DNA of 64,000 nucleotides, taken from the NCBI RefSeq assembly GCF_014712225.1, contig NZ_JACXBW010000002.1:248001-312000 (forward strand), written 5' to 3'. The position numbers and the translations under genes were made by a program. Positions 1 to 6,818 of the stretch are shown one piece after another. The notes under the pieces were generated by a model that saw only the letters and a list, made by a program, of their open reading frames with translations, made no database searches and was not told the DNA's origin. The first letter of the stretch is position 1, and each line of letters starts with the position of its first letter. Source of the stretch: Pseudarthrobacter sulfonivorans (GTDB taxonomy: Bacteria; Actinomycetota; Actinomycetes; Actinomycetales; Micrococcaceae).

Positions 1-99
1 GGTGGCGGTGGTGGTGTGGCGCTTGGAAAAGACCGGGAAGCGGCGCTTCTCATCCGGGCGGGGCTGCGACAGGTCGACAGCCGGTTCTTGGATTGTCAT
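1..99 (-). CDS. Unidentified protein, N-terminal 33 residues only (runs off the window)
   Basis: Reading leftwards from an ATG at 99-97, an open frame continues to the window edge and begins [20 protein letters not shown]. The ATG overlaps the TGA stop of the deacetylase gene as ATGA, so the two are probably translationally coupled and in one operon. The visible part is a hydrophilic, charged N-terminus with no recognisable motif. A transporter with a cytoplasmic N-terminus would fit an operon of hydrolases, but that is only a guess. Confidence 0.6.
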   Translation of the reverse strand, partial: MTIQEPAVDLSQPRPDEKRRFPVFSKRHTTTAT

Positions 100-986
100 G
101 ACTTGTTGTCCTTACGGGGGCTGCGGGAAAGGAAGGAGTCGGCGATCTGGTCGAAGGTCAGCCAGCTGACACCCTCATGGGAGTTGATGTGTTCGATCAG
201 GCGCTCGAGCATGAGCAGCACCTGGGGTCGGCCGGAGACGTCCGGGTGGATGGTCATGGTGAAAACGGCCTGGTCCATTTCGCGGTAGACCCAGTCGAAC
301 TGGTCGCGCCACATCTGTTCGACGTCGCGGGGATTGACGAACCCGTGCGAGTTCGGCGCTGCCTTGATGAACATCATGGGAGGCAGGTCATCGAGGTACC
401 AGTTGGCCGGGATTTCCACCAGGTCGGTTTCCTGCCCGCGCACCAGCGGTTCCATCCATGTTTCGGCGTCCTTCGTGTAGTCGATCTTTTTCCACGAGTC
501 CCCGACGCGGACGTAGTACGGCTCGAAGTCGCGGTGCATCAGGGAGTGGTCGTACTTGATGCCCCGTTCAAGGAGGATTTCGTTGGTGACGGGCGAGAAC
601 TCCCACCACGGGGCCACGTAGCCGGTGGGCCGGCGCCCGGAAACCTTCTCGATCAGTTCGATCGAGCGGTCCAGGATGGCCGTCTCCTGTTCTCGGGTCA
701 TGGCGATCGGGTTTTCGTGTGAGTACCCGTGGACGCCGATCTCGTGTCCGGCATCCACAATCATCTGCGTCAGTTCGGGGAAGGTCTCGATCGAGTGGCC
801 CGGTACGAACCAGGTTGCCGGGAGGTTGTATTTCTGGAACAGCCGGATCAGCCGGGGTCCCCCGACTTCGCCGCTGAACAGGCCCCGGGAGATGTCACAC
901 GGGGAGTCCTCGCCTCCATAGGAGCCGAGCATGCCCGCCACTGCGTCAACGTCCACGCCGAAGGCGACTTGAATGTCCTTTGCCAT
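96..986 (-). CDS. Polysaccharide deacetylase-fold hydrolase (HpPgdA / cyclic-imidase type)
   Basis: A 296-residue NodB-fold metal-dependent hydrolase. Seen: an early GVDVDA motif placing Asp14, and VHGYSHEN placing His86 and His90, the same positions as the metal ligands I recall for Helicobacter pylori PgdA; also the [14 protein letters not shown] strand. There is no signal peptide, so it acts in the cytoplasm. Members of this subgroup include HpPgdA-like proteins and bacterial cyclic imide hydrolases, and a cytoplasmic location favours a small-molecule substrate over peptidoglycan. It lies 44 bp downstream of an asparaginase gene and overlaps the next gene by ATGA, so all three are probably one operon. 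Inference: imide or amide catabolism, with ring opening here and half-amide hydrolysis by the asparaginase. Substrate specificity cannot be read from the sequence. Confidence 0.8.
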   Translation of the reverse strand: MAKDIQVAFGVDVDAVAGMLGSYGGEDSPCDISRGLFSGEVGGPRLIRLFQKYNLPATWFVPGHSIETFPELTQMIVDAGHEIGVHGYSHENPIAMTREQETAILDRSIELIEKVSGRRPTGYVAPWWEFSPVTNEILLERGIKYDHSLMHRDFEPYYVRVGDSWKKIDYTKDAETWMEPLVRGQETDLVEIPANWYLDDLPPMMFIKAAPNSHGFVNPRDVEQMWRDQFDWVYREMDQAVFTMTIHPDVSGRPQVLLMLERLIEHINSHEGVSWLTFDQIADSFLSRSPRKDNKS

Positions 987-1030
987 TAGATTTTCCTTTC
1001 AGTTCGTATCAACCGGGGTGTTCTTGGGTG

Positions 1031-2050
1031 TCAGGTGGAAGGTTCAGGAGGCCTCCCACGTTGGGCGAAGATCTCGGCGATCCGCTCCCGGTCGAGGTTG
1101 AGCCTGAGCAGGAGGCTGAGCAGAATCAGCGACTGTGATGGCCGCAGGTGACCCGATCCGATGGCCCCGGCCGCGCGGAGGTCCTCACCGCCACCGCCGG
1201 CCCCATAGATCGGGACCACGGGTCCGGCGTCCACGCGGGTGCTGGTGACCACCACGACGCCGGCTGCCACCGCGGCGGAGACCTCGGAGCAGAGGCTGGC
1301 GTTGGCGTTGCCGCTTCCGGTACCTTGCAGGACGATGCCCGCCGCTCCCGCTTCAAGGGCGGCGTGCATCAGGGTGGAGTCGGCGCCGGGATAGGCGGCA
1401 ACGAGATCCACCCGCAGGGAGCCGCTGCCGGGCCGGGGCAAGGGCAGGGCGTCAAGCCTGCTGCCACTGCCCGCCATTGCAACTTCTCCTTGGGCTGATA
1501 CTTGGCCAAGTACCCCGAAATCGGGGTTAGCAAAGGCATTGAGCCGAACAGTTTCGCTTTTCCGGACGCCGGCGGCAGGGAAGATGGTGCCCGCGAAGTG
1601 CACCATGACGCCTCTTCCTCTGCCTTCCTTCGATCCCGCTACGGCGATGGCGCGGGCCAGGTTGTCCGGCCCGTCGGGATCTTCGGAGTCGGCGGCGCGT
1701 TGCGAGCCGGTGAAAACAACCGGCCGCTGGTCGCTGTGGGTCAGGTCGGCGAGGTAGGCGGTCTCCTCCATGGTGTCCGTCCCGTGGGTCACCACCACGC
1801 CCAGGACGGTGGGGTCCTTGAGTACTTCCTTGATGGTGGTGCAGATCCTGAGCATGTCCTCGAAGGTCAGGAGGTAGGACCCCTTCTGGAACACGTCCAG
1901 CACCCGGACGGGATGGGAGACGCGCGAACCGAGGGCTTTGAACACCTGCTCGCCGGTATCGGAGGCAACTGCGCCACCGGCGACGGAAGAACGCGACGAA
2001 ATGGTGCCTCCCGTGGCCAGCAGCACGATGTGGGAGTCGGTGACGGTCAT
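1031..2050 (-). CDS. L-asparaginase family amidohydrolase
   Basis: Asparaginase/glutaminase fold with both signature threonine motifs: VLLATGGTIS near the N-terminus and VVTHGTDTMEETAYLA. These carry the nucleophile and the second Thr-Asp pair. The reading frame is open from an ATG at 2182, but I choose the ATG at 2050. It sits directly before the conserved first strand, has a GGAG ribosome site six bases upstream, and leaves both LacI-type palindromes (2083-2098, 2184-2201) in the leader rather than one inside the gene. No signal peptide, so cytoplasmic. Next to an imidase-like deacetylase it could be a half-amidase rather than a true asparaginase. It is probably repressed by the divergent LacI protein. 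Confidence 0.88.
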   Translation of the reverse strand: MTVTDSHIVLLATGGTISSRSSVAGGAVASDTGEQVFKALGSRVSHPVRVLDVFQKGSYLLTFEDMLRICTTIKEVLKDPTVLGVVVTHGTDTMEETAYLADLTHSDQRPVVFTGSQRAADSEDPDGPDNLARAIAVAGSKEGRGRGVMVHFAGTIFPAAGVRKSETVRLNAFANPDFGVLGQVSAQGEVAMAGSGSRLDALPLPRPGSGSLRVDLVAAYPGADSTLMHAALEAGAAGIVLQGTGSGNANASLCSEVSAAVAAGVVVVTSTRVDAGPVVPIYGAGGGGEDLRAAGAIGSGHLRPSQSLILLSLLLRLNLDRERIAEIFAQRGRPPEPST

Positions 2051-2082
2051 TTCAGCTCCGGGGGTTCGCTCTGCGGTCCCAA

Positions 2083-2098
2083 ACCCAATCGATTGGGT
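2083..2098. promoter_or_regulatory. LacI-type operator 1
   Basis: A perfect 16-bp palindrome, ACCCAATCGATTGGGT, with a central CG typical of LacI/GalR operators. It lies in the asparaginase leader, 33 bp before the chosen start. It shares its outer ACCCAA/TTGGGT arms with the palindrome at 2184-2201, so the same dimer probably binds both. Confidence 0.75.
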
Positions 2099-2183
2099 AA
2101 GGTGCCGCGGAAGGGGCGTCACATAGGAAAAAAGGGGTCCGGCGCCAGTGGTTGCTGGTGCCGGGAGGGGTTTCGGGCTCATC

Positions 2184-2201
2184 TACCCAAACGTTTGGGT
2201 A
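2184..2201. promoter_or_regulatory. LacI-type operator 2
   Basis: A perfect 18-bp palindrome, TACCCAAACGTTTGGGTA, matching the AAACGTTT core of LacI/GalR operators. It is centred about 100 bp from operator 1 and lies between the divergent asparaginase and lacI genes, so it may control both and could allow looping between two bound dimers. Confidence 0.82.
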
Positions 2202-2320
2202 ACGTTGAAGAATGACTATAGGATGTGAAGCGGGTCACGTCAAGGGTCGCCCGTATGGCCCTGAAGCAGAGTTGGGCGGCGGACCTGGGCTACAGTGACC
2301 CCGGTGGGCAGGAGATGGAC

Positions 2321-3376
2321 ATGAAAGAAAAGGCCGACGGCGGCCGAACGGTCACGCTGAAGGATTTGGCCCGGGAGCTGGGCGTCCATCCGTCGACCGT
2401 CTCCAGGGTCCTGCATTCCGGCTCTGACGTGGCCAAGGGAGCCGCCTCGGCTGCCACCGCCGAGCGCGTCCGTGAACTGGCCAGCAAGCTCGGGTACTCC
2501 CCCGATCCGCAGGCCGCCAGCCTTCGCACCCGGCGGACCAAACTGCTCGGCGTCATCGTCCCCCGGCTTTCGGACCTGGTCCTGGCCATCATGTACGAGG
2601 GCATCGACGAGGCCTCAGCCGAGGTGGGGTACTCCGCGTTTGTGATGAACTCGCGCGATGATCCCGAAGAACAGCGGCGGAAGATCGACCTCATGCTGGC
2701 GCGCCGGGTGGACGGCCTGATTATTGGCGACGCCCACCTTGACGGCGGCCTCCTGCAGGAACTGACGGACCGGAAGGTCCCGTTCGTGCTGATGAACCGC
2801 CGGGTGCCGGGCTACCCGTCCGCCACCTGCGACGACGTGGTCGGCGGCGAACTCGTAGCCAGCCACCTGTGGGAGATGGGCCACCGGCAGGTGGCGGTGA
2901 TTGCCGGCGAGCCGTACGCAAGCACCGCCGTCGACCGCACTGCCGGCTTCCTGGACCGCTGGCGTTCCCTTGGCGGGACCATTTCCGACGATGACGTGGT
3001 GTGGTCCAGCTTCGATACGGCAGGCGGCCGGGAGGCGGGGGAAAAGATCCTCGCCAGCGGCAAACCGCGTCCCACCGCCATCTTCGCCGTCAACGATTTC
3101 GCCGCCATCGGAGCGATGGGAGCCTTGCGCTCCCACGGCCTCACCGTTGGACGGGACGTGGCCGTGGTGGGCTACAACGACACCTCCCTGGCGGCCGAAC
3201 TTCCCATTCCGCTGACCTCGGTCCACTCCCCCATGGCGGACATTGGACGGACGGCAGTGCAGCTCATCCAGGCCGTGCTCCGGGGCGAAAAACCGGAACC
3301 TGCACGGTTGGAGCCCACCCTGTACGTGCGGGAAAGCAGCGCCGCCAGGGCCCCGGCGGAGGTGTCCGCCACCTAG
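2321..3376 (+). CDS. LacI/GalR-family transcriptional regulator
   Basis: A full-length LacI-type repressor of about 351 residues. The N-terminal helix-turn-helix reads TLKDLARELGVHPSTVSRVL, followed by the hinge region and a type-1 periplasmic-binding-protein-like sensor domain (LLGVIVPRLSDLVLAIMYEGI, later AIFAVNDFAAIGAMGAL). The frame is open from 2225, but the ATG at 2321 has a GGAG site six bases upstream (2311-2314) and starts just before the DNA-binding helix; the ATG at 2315 abuts that site. It is divergent from the asparaginase-deacetylase operon, with two matching palindromes between them, so it probably represses both that operon and itself. The effector is unknown; an imide, amide or dicarboxylate is possible from the gene context. 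Confidence 0.9.
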   Translation: MKEKADGGRTVTLKDLARELGVHPSTVSRVLHSGSDVAKGAASAATAERVRELASKLGYSPDPQAASLRTRRTKLLGVIVPRLSDLVLAIMYEGIDEASAEVGYSAFVMNSRDDPEEQRRKIDLMLARRVDGLIIGDAHLDGGLLQELTDRKVPFVLMNRRVPGYPSATCDDVVGGELVASHLWEMGHRQVAVIAGEPYASTAVDRTAGFLDRWRSLGGTISDDDVVWSSFDTAGGREAGEKILASGKPRPTAIFAVNDFAAIGAMGALRSHGLTVGRDVAVVGYNDTSLAAELPIPLTSVHSPMADIGRTAVQLIQAVLRGEKPEPARLEPTLYVRESSAARAPAEVSAT

Positions 3377-3690
3377 GTCCCGGCGGCTACGATCCGCAAC
3401 GCCAGCAGGCAGGTGGCGCGGACTTCGCCGTCGTCCAGGTCAAGCCGCAGAAGCTCCTCGATCTTGCGCAACCGGTACGTCAGGGTGTTGCGGTGGATGA
3501 AGAGCTCCCTGCAGGTCTCGCGGGTGTTTCCGCTGTGCCGCAGGTATGCCTCAAGCGTTTCGCGCATGCCCGTTCCGCCGTCGGACATCAACGGGGCCAG
3601 GAGGCGCCGCGCCATCGCCACCAGTCCGGGTCCGGGCAAGCCCTCCACCACGCCGGCAAGGTCTGCGACGGGCGCCTGATGGAGACCGTT
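3373..3690 (-). pseudogene. Remnant of a PucR-family regulator (C-terminal HTH only)
   Basis: The encoded 3' part contains the PucR/CdaR C-terminal helix-turn-helix: MRETLEAYLRHSGNTRETCR followed by ELFIHRNTLTYRLRKIEELL and the normal end. A GTG at 3651 opens a 92-codon frame, but the match extends upstream of it to about 3690 and then stops. PucR proteins are usually 400-550 residues, so the sensor domain and most of the gene are gone. At the break the sequence becomes a C-terminal PxpC/KipA fragment on the other strand, as expected if a deletion removed the 5' halves of two divergent genes. Its 3' end overlaps the last codons of the lacI gene. Confidence 0.75.
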
Positions 3691-3968
3691 GTGCCCCCTC
3701 CAACATTGTGGACGCAGGCTACGCCGTGGGGTCCATCCAGATCCCCGGCGGCACCCAGCCGATAATCCTGCACCGTGATGCCGTCTCGGGCGGCGGCTAC
3801 GCGATGGTGGGCACGGTGATCAGCGCCGACATGGACCTGGTTGCCAGGGCGGCCCCCGGAACGGCAACCCGGTTTGTGGCTGTCAGCCTGGCCGATGCCC
3901 TGGATGCCCGCCGGGACCATGCTGAACGCCGGAACAAGGCGTGGGCGGCACTGGGCGCCAGCCGCTGA
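3691..3968 (+). pseudogene. Remnant of a biotin-dependent carboxyltransferase / 5-oxoprolinase subunit C (PxpC/KipA), C-terminal part
   Basis: The frame ending at 3968 encodes a C-terminal piece of the PxpC/KipA family: GSIQIPGGTQPIILHRDAVS, then GGYAMVGTVISADMDLVARA, then an alanine- and arginine-rich end. The family normally spans about 280-330 residues and only about 90 remain, with no plausible start. It abuts the pucR remnant at about 3690. PucR-type regulators often neighbour 5-oxoproline or urea-amidolyase-like genes, so a lost pxpABC-like operon is the simplest explanation. Confidence 0.72.
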
Positions 3969-3977
3969 CAGGTAGAG

Positions 3978-4004
3978 GCGGGTCCCAACATCCCGGACCC
4001 GCCC
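3978..4004 (+). terminator. Hairpin after the pxpC remnant
   Basis: A perfect 9-bp stem, GGCGGGTCC / GGACCCGCC, with a 9-nt loop, 10 bp after the remnant's stop codon. No T-run follows. It is probably the old operon's terminator, left behind with the 3' fragment. Confidence 0.5.
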
Positions 4005-4154
4005 ACCACCGCCAGGCCTCCAGCCGCCGCCGGAACATCGGGAGGACTCCCGCACCCGGTCCGCCGCCCGACTAGGGCATTTCTCCCCTGTACGCCGTCC
4101 GACGCCGGGACTAGTCTCAGCCGCATCAACGTCCACTGCTGTCGAGGAGCCGTC

Positions 4155-4472
4155 ATGGCCGGGTTTGTGCAGATCATCGAATTCAAGACCTCCCGTATCA
4201 AGGAGATCGAAGAACTGGGCCGTCCCTCAAGAACCGAGGGGAGCGCTCCGGCCACGTTCCGCCGCATTGTTGCCACGGCGGACAGGGACCACCCCGGGAC
4301 CTATTTCACCATCGTCGACTTCGAGTCCTTTGACTCGGCAATGGAGAACTCCGGCCGGCCGGAAACGTCCGAATTCGCTGCCAAGATGGCGGCACTGTGC
4401 GACGGACCCGTGATCTTCCGCAATCTGGATGTCATGTGGGAGGACACCGGAGACAGCGCGGACAACGGCTAG
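4155..4472 (+). CDS. Small hypothetical protein (possible dimeric alpha/beta-barrel fold)
   Basis: A 105-residue protein beginning MAGFVQIIEFKTSRIKEIEE. The pattern FVQIIEFKTSR, then RRIVATADRDHPGTYFTIVD, then NLDVMWE suggests the beta-alpha-beta layout of small ferredoxin-like or antibiotic-monooxygenase-like proteins, which usually act as dimers. No catalytic motif is visible. It lies alone between two degraded gene remnants but is intact, with codon use like a real gene. Function unknown. Confidence 0.75.
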   Translation: MAGFVQIIEFKTSRIKEIEELGRPSRTEGSAPATFRRIVATADRDHPGTYFTIVDFESFDSAMENSGRPETSEFAAKMAALCDGPVIFRNLDVMWEDTGDSADNG

Positions 4473-4524
4473 CCAGCTTCAGCAGGCCACCTGACGGGGG
4501 CGCCGCGTCCACCCCGCACCGCAC

Positions 4525-4681
4525 CGCCACCGGGAAGGTCAGGATAATTATGCATCCGGTCGGCGCCCACCTGGAACCCGGGGAAATTCTGGTGGTCCCT
4601 TCCGCTGATCCGGGCTGGACGTCTCTTCTCATGACGGCAAGCGCGGTGCTCAGGAGCTGGGGCGAGAATACTCGCCGATGA
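4525..4681 (+). pseudogene. Fragment of a PEP-utilising enzyme (phosphohistidine domain)
   Basis: In one frame this stretch reads TGKVRIIMHPVGAHLEPGEI followed by LVVPSADPGWTSLLMTASAV. That strongly resembles the swivelling phosphohistidine domain of PEP-synthase and rifampicin-phosphotransferase-like proteins (pattern PGEILVxPxxDPGWTxLxxxAxAV). The active-site histidine that should follow is missing and the frame ends within about 10 codons. Only about 45 residues of an 800-residue family remain, with no gene start. It is a decayed fragment. Confidence 0.6.
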
Positions 4682-4847
4682 AGCCCGTCCTAAAGATCGC
4701 CGCGAGGATGAGGAGTGGGCGCCACGGGTGTAAGGGTCCTGCTGAAACAGCCTAGCCTTGGTACATCGAACTCAAAGCCTCATCAGCTGTTTCCTGGGTC
4801 CTGCCCGCGGTAAACAATTTCGAAAACCACCCGAAAGGTATGCACCC

Positions 4848-5744
4848 ATGCGGTTACTCGTCGTCGGAGCCGGAGCCACAGGCGGGGCGTTCGGTACGCT
4901 CCTGCAGGAGGCGGGGCGGGACGTCACGTATCTGGTGCGGCCGCGCAAGCAGGCGGCTCTTCGCCGCAACGGGTTGCGCTTCGTTTCCCCCACCGCTGAC
5001 CGTACGAATGCGGTGCAGACCATCACCGCCCAGGACGGGTCAGAGGCCTTCGATCTGATCCTCGTCACGGTCAAAGCCACCGCGTTCGAGGGCGTCCTCG
5101 GCGAGATTGGCGCTTTCGTGGGGCCTGGCACCAGCATCATTCCCATCCTCAACGGCATGGCCCATGTGGACCGGCTTGAGCAGCAGTACCCGGGACAGGT
5201 GCTGGGCGGCCTGGCCCGGATCGTCGCCACTCTTGACGGCGATGTGGTCCGCCAGCAGGTGCCCCTCACTTCCTTCACGGTGGGCGGGCTGAACGGAAAC
5301 CCCGTCCCTTCGGAGGTTTCTGAGGCTCTGGACGTGCCCGGCGTCGACTTCTCGGTGGTGGACGACATATTGGGCGCACTGTGGGATAAATGGGCCTTCA
5401 TCGCTGCCGCGGGAATCGTCAATTGCCTGTTCCGTGCGCCGGTTGGACGGATCCTCGAGGCTGGCGGGGAGCCCAGGATTCTGGAGGCCATCAGCGAAAC
5501 CGAAGCGGTGGCCGCCGCGGCAGGACATCCCGTTTCCGACGCCGCTCATGCACAAGCAGTCGGCATACTCACCGAACCGGGATCGGTATTCACTTCCTCC
5601 CTGTACCGGGACCTCACCGAAGGGCTCCCCTCGGAAGCCGAGCACATCCTTGGCGACCTCGAGCGCAGGGCCCGCAGCCTCAACGTCCCAATGCCACTGC
5701 TGGACCTCACCCTCATCCAGATCAGGGCCGGCCTCCCGGCCTGA
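4848..5744 (+). CDS. panE: 2-dehydropantoate 2-reductase (ketopantoate reductase family)
   Basis: A 298-residue NADPH-dependent ketopantoate reductase or paralogue. Seen: the N-terminal Rossmann motif MRLLVVGAGATGGAFG; the conserved Lys segment LWDKWAFIAA; and the C-terminal SSLYRDLTEGLPSEAEHILG motif holding the family's conserved Glu. The frame is open from 4758, but the ATG at 4848 starts exactly at the Rossmann strand and has a GAAAGG site upstream. If it is the pantothenate enzyme it reduces 2-dehydropantoate to pantoate. Many actinobacteria carry several paralogues acting on other 2-keto acids, and its isolated position among pseudogenes leaves that open. Confidence 0.85.
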   Translation: MRLLVVGAGATGGAFGTLLQEAGRDVTYLVRPRKQAALRRNGLRFVSPTADRTNAVQTITAQDGSEAFDLILVTVKATAFEGVLGEIGAFVGPGTSIIPILNGMAHVDRLEQQYPGQVLGGLARIVATLDGDVVRQQVPLTSFTVGGLNGNPVPSEVSEALDVPGVDFSVVDDILGALWDKWAFIAAAGIVNCLFRAPVGRILEAGGEPRILEAISETEAVAAAAGHPVSDAAHAQAVGILTEPGSVFTSSLYRDLTEGLPSEAEHILGDLERRARSLNVPMPLLDLTLIQIRAGLPA

Positions 5745-5852
5745 ACCCTTCGGCGCCATTGCCCGCTTCGTTCCTAGCGTCGCTCACGAAAGCGTAAGGG
5801 AGAGATCCGGAATCAGGCGGAAACTGGCCGTCAGGGCTATACGATCGGCGGG

Positions 5853-6205
5853 ATGATGGTCTTCCCAGGAAACATGATCAACGGCAAGCAGACGATTAAT
5901 CAGCGCAAGGGAACTCATCCACTCATCGCCGACCGGTTCGATCTGACACTCGAGTGCATCCGACGGCACTATCTCCGCCAAGACAGTCCACTCGGAGACA
6001 CAATTGAGCTGTATTCCGACTTCTTCAACCTGTTTGTCGACTTCCGGGGCACGTTAACTTCTTTCTGCTTCAGGACCTCGTCACAAACGACTACGGCGCA
6101 GTCCGGTTCTTCCCTCCATTCACCGAAGTTCCGGCCTCGCTCCCTGAGTATGAGTTTTACACGCAGGCCAGCCTTGAATTGGTAGCTGCCCGGATGCGCG
6201 GATCG
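5853..6205 (+). pseudogene. DUF6994-like gene disrupted by a single-base frameshift and 3' truncation
   Basis: The first frame encodes MINGKQTINQRKGTHPLIAD through IELYSDFFNLFVDFRG, ending at about 6050. The protein resumes one frame over as HVNFFLLQDLVTNDYGAVRF, then FPPFTEVPASLPEYEFYTQA and an ARMRG segment. Inserting one base between 6049 and 6051 would restore a continuous protein. I recognise the family (DUF6994, function unknown) from the RRHYLRQDSPLGDTIELYSD and FFLLQDLV patterns. After about 6205 the frame runs on into antisense of an MFS remnant, so the natural 3' end also seems lost. A sequencing error could explain the frameshift but not the truncation. Confidence 0.6.
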
Positions 6206-6278
6206 CTGCCTTCTGCGCTAGCCCGCACCAATGCTGACTCCGGCACTCACGCAAGTGCCGCCGTCGTACGTCCCTGCG

Positions 6279-6785
6279 TCACATCACCGTCGGATTCCCG
6301 GCCGGCCCTTGTGCTCCGCCCGCGCGATCTCGAAGCTGCTCGAACGGCATCGAGTCCACGTCCAGCAGCGGGTTGCTGTCCTGGGTCTCCACCAGCTTCC
6401 GGGCCGCTTCCTCCGACTCCACACTCGGCATGGACCCGGGCAGGTGCGGCCGGCCGATTCGGGAAGGAAGTAGAGGCCCACGGCGGCAATCGCGGCCACG
6501 GCCATGGGGTAGTACGCAATCATCATGTCGTCGCCGGTCAGCTCGATGAAGGACGATGATGAACGGGGCCGTACCGCCGAAGATGGCCACCGCCAGGTTG
6601 TAGGCGATCCCCATGGCGGTATAGCGGTGCTCGGTGGGAAACAGCGCCGGCAGCGCCGAGGCCAGGTTCGGGACCGAGAACGCCCACCGGGAGGGCAATG
6701 AGGGCCAGCCCCAGCAGCATTGCCGGGACGCTGCCCGCCGCTATCGCCAGGGACGCGGGAACCGCGAGCACCACCGTGCTGGCGG
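6279..6785 (-). pseudogene. Decayed C-terminal part of an MHS-family (ProP-like) MFS transporter
   Basis: Three reverse-strand frames together spell one transporter tail. The first, 6774 to about 6690, has AVPASLAIAAGSVPAMLLGL. The second, about 6690-6550, has PNLASALPALFPTEHRYTAM and GIAYNLAVAIFGGTAPFIIV. The third, about 6545-6450, has MMIAYYPMAVAAIAAVGLYF and LPESAGR. It then returns to the second frame for an acidic tail ending at 6279. At least three frameshifts and the loss of the N-terminal two-thirds make it a clear pseudogene. The LFPTEHRYTAMGIAYN segment is typical of metabolite:H+ symporters such as the proline/betaine or citrate types. Confidence 0.7.
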
Positions 6786-6818
6786 CCTGATGTCAGACCC
6801 CCAGCTCATGATGTTCTT

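Noticed and set aside
3588..4136. 182-codon reverse frame across the pucR/pxpC scar
   Set aside because: It is in a different frame from the PucR match and shows no similarity to any protein I recognise.
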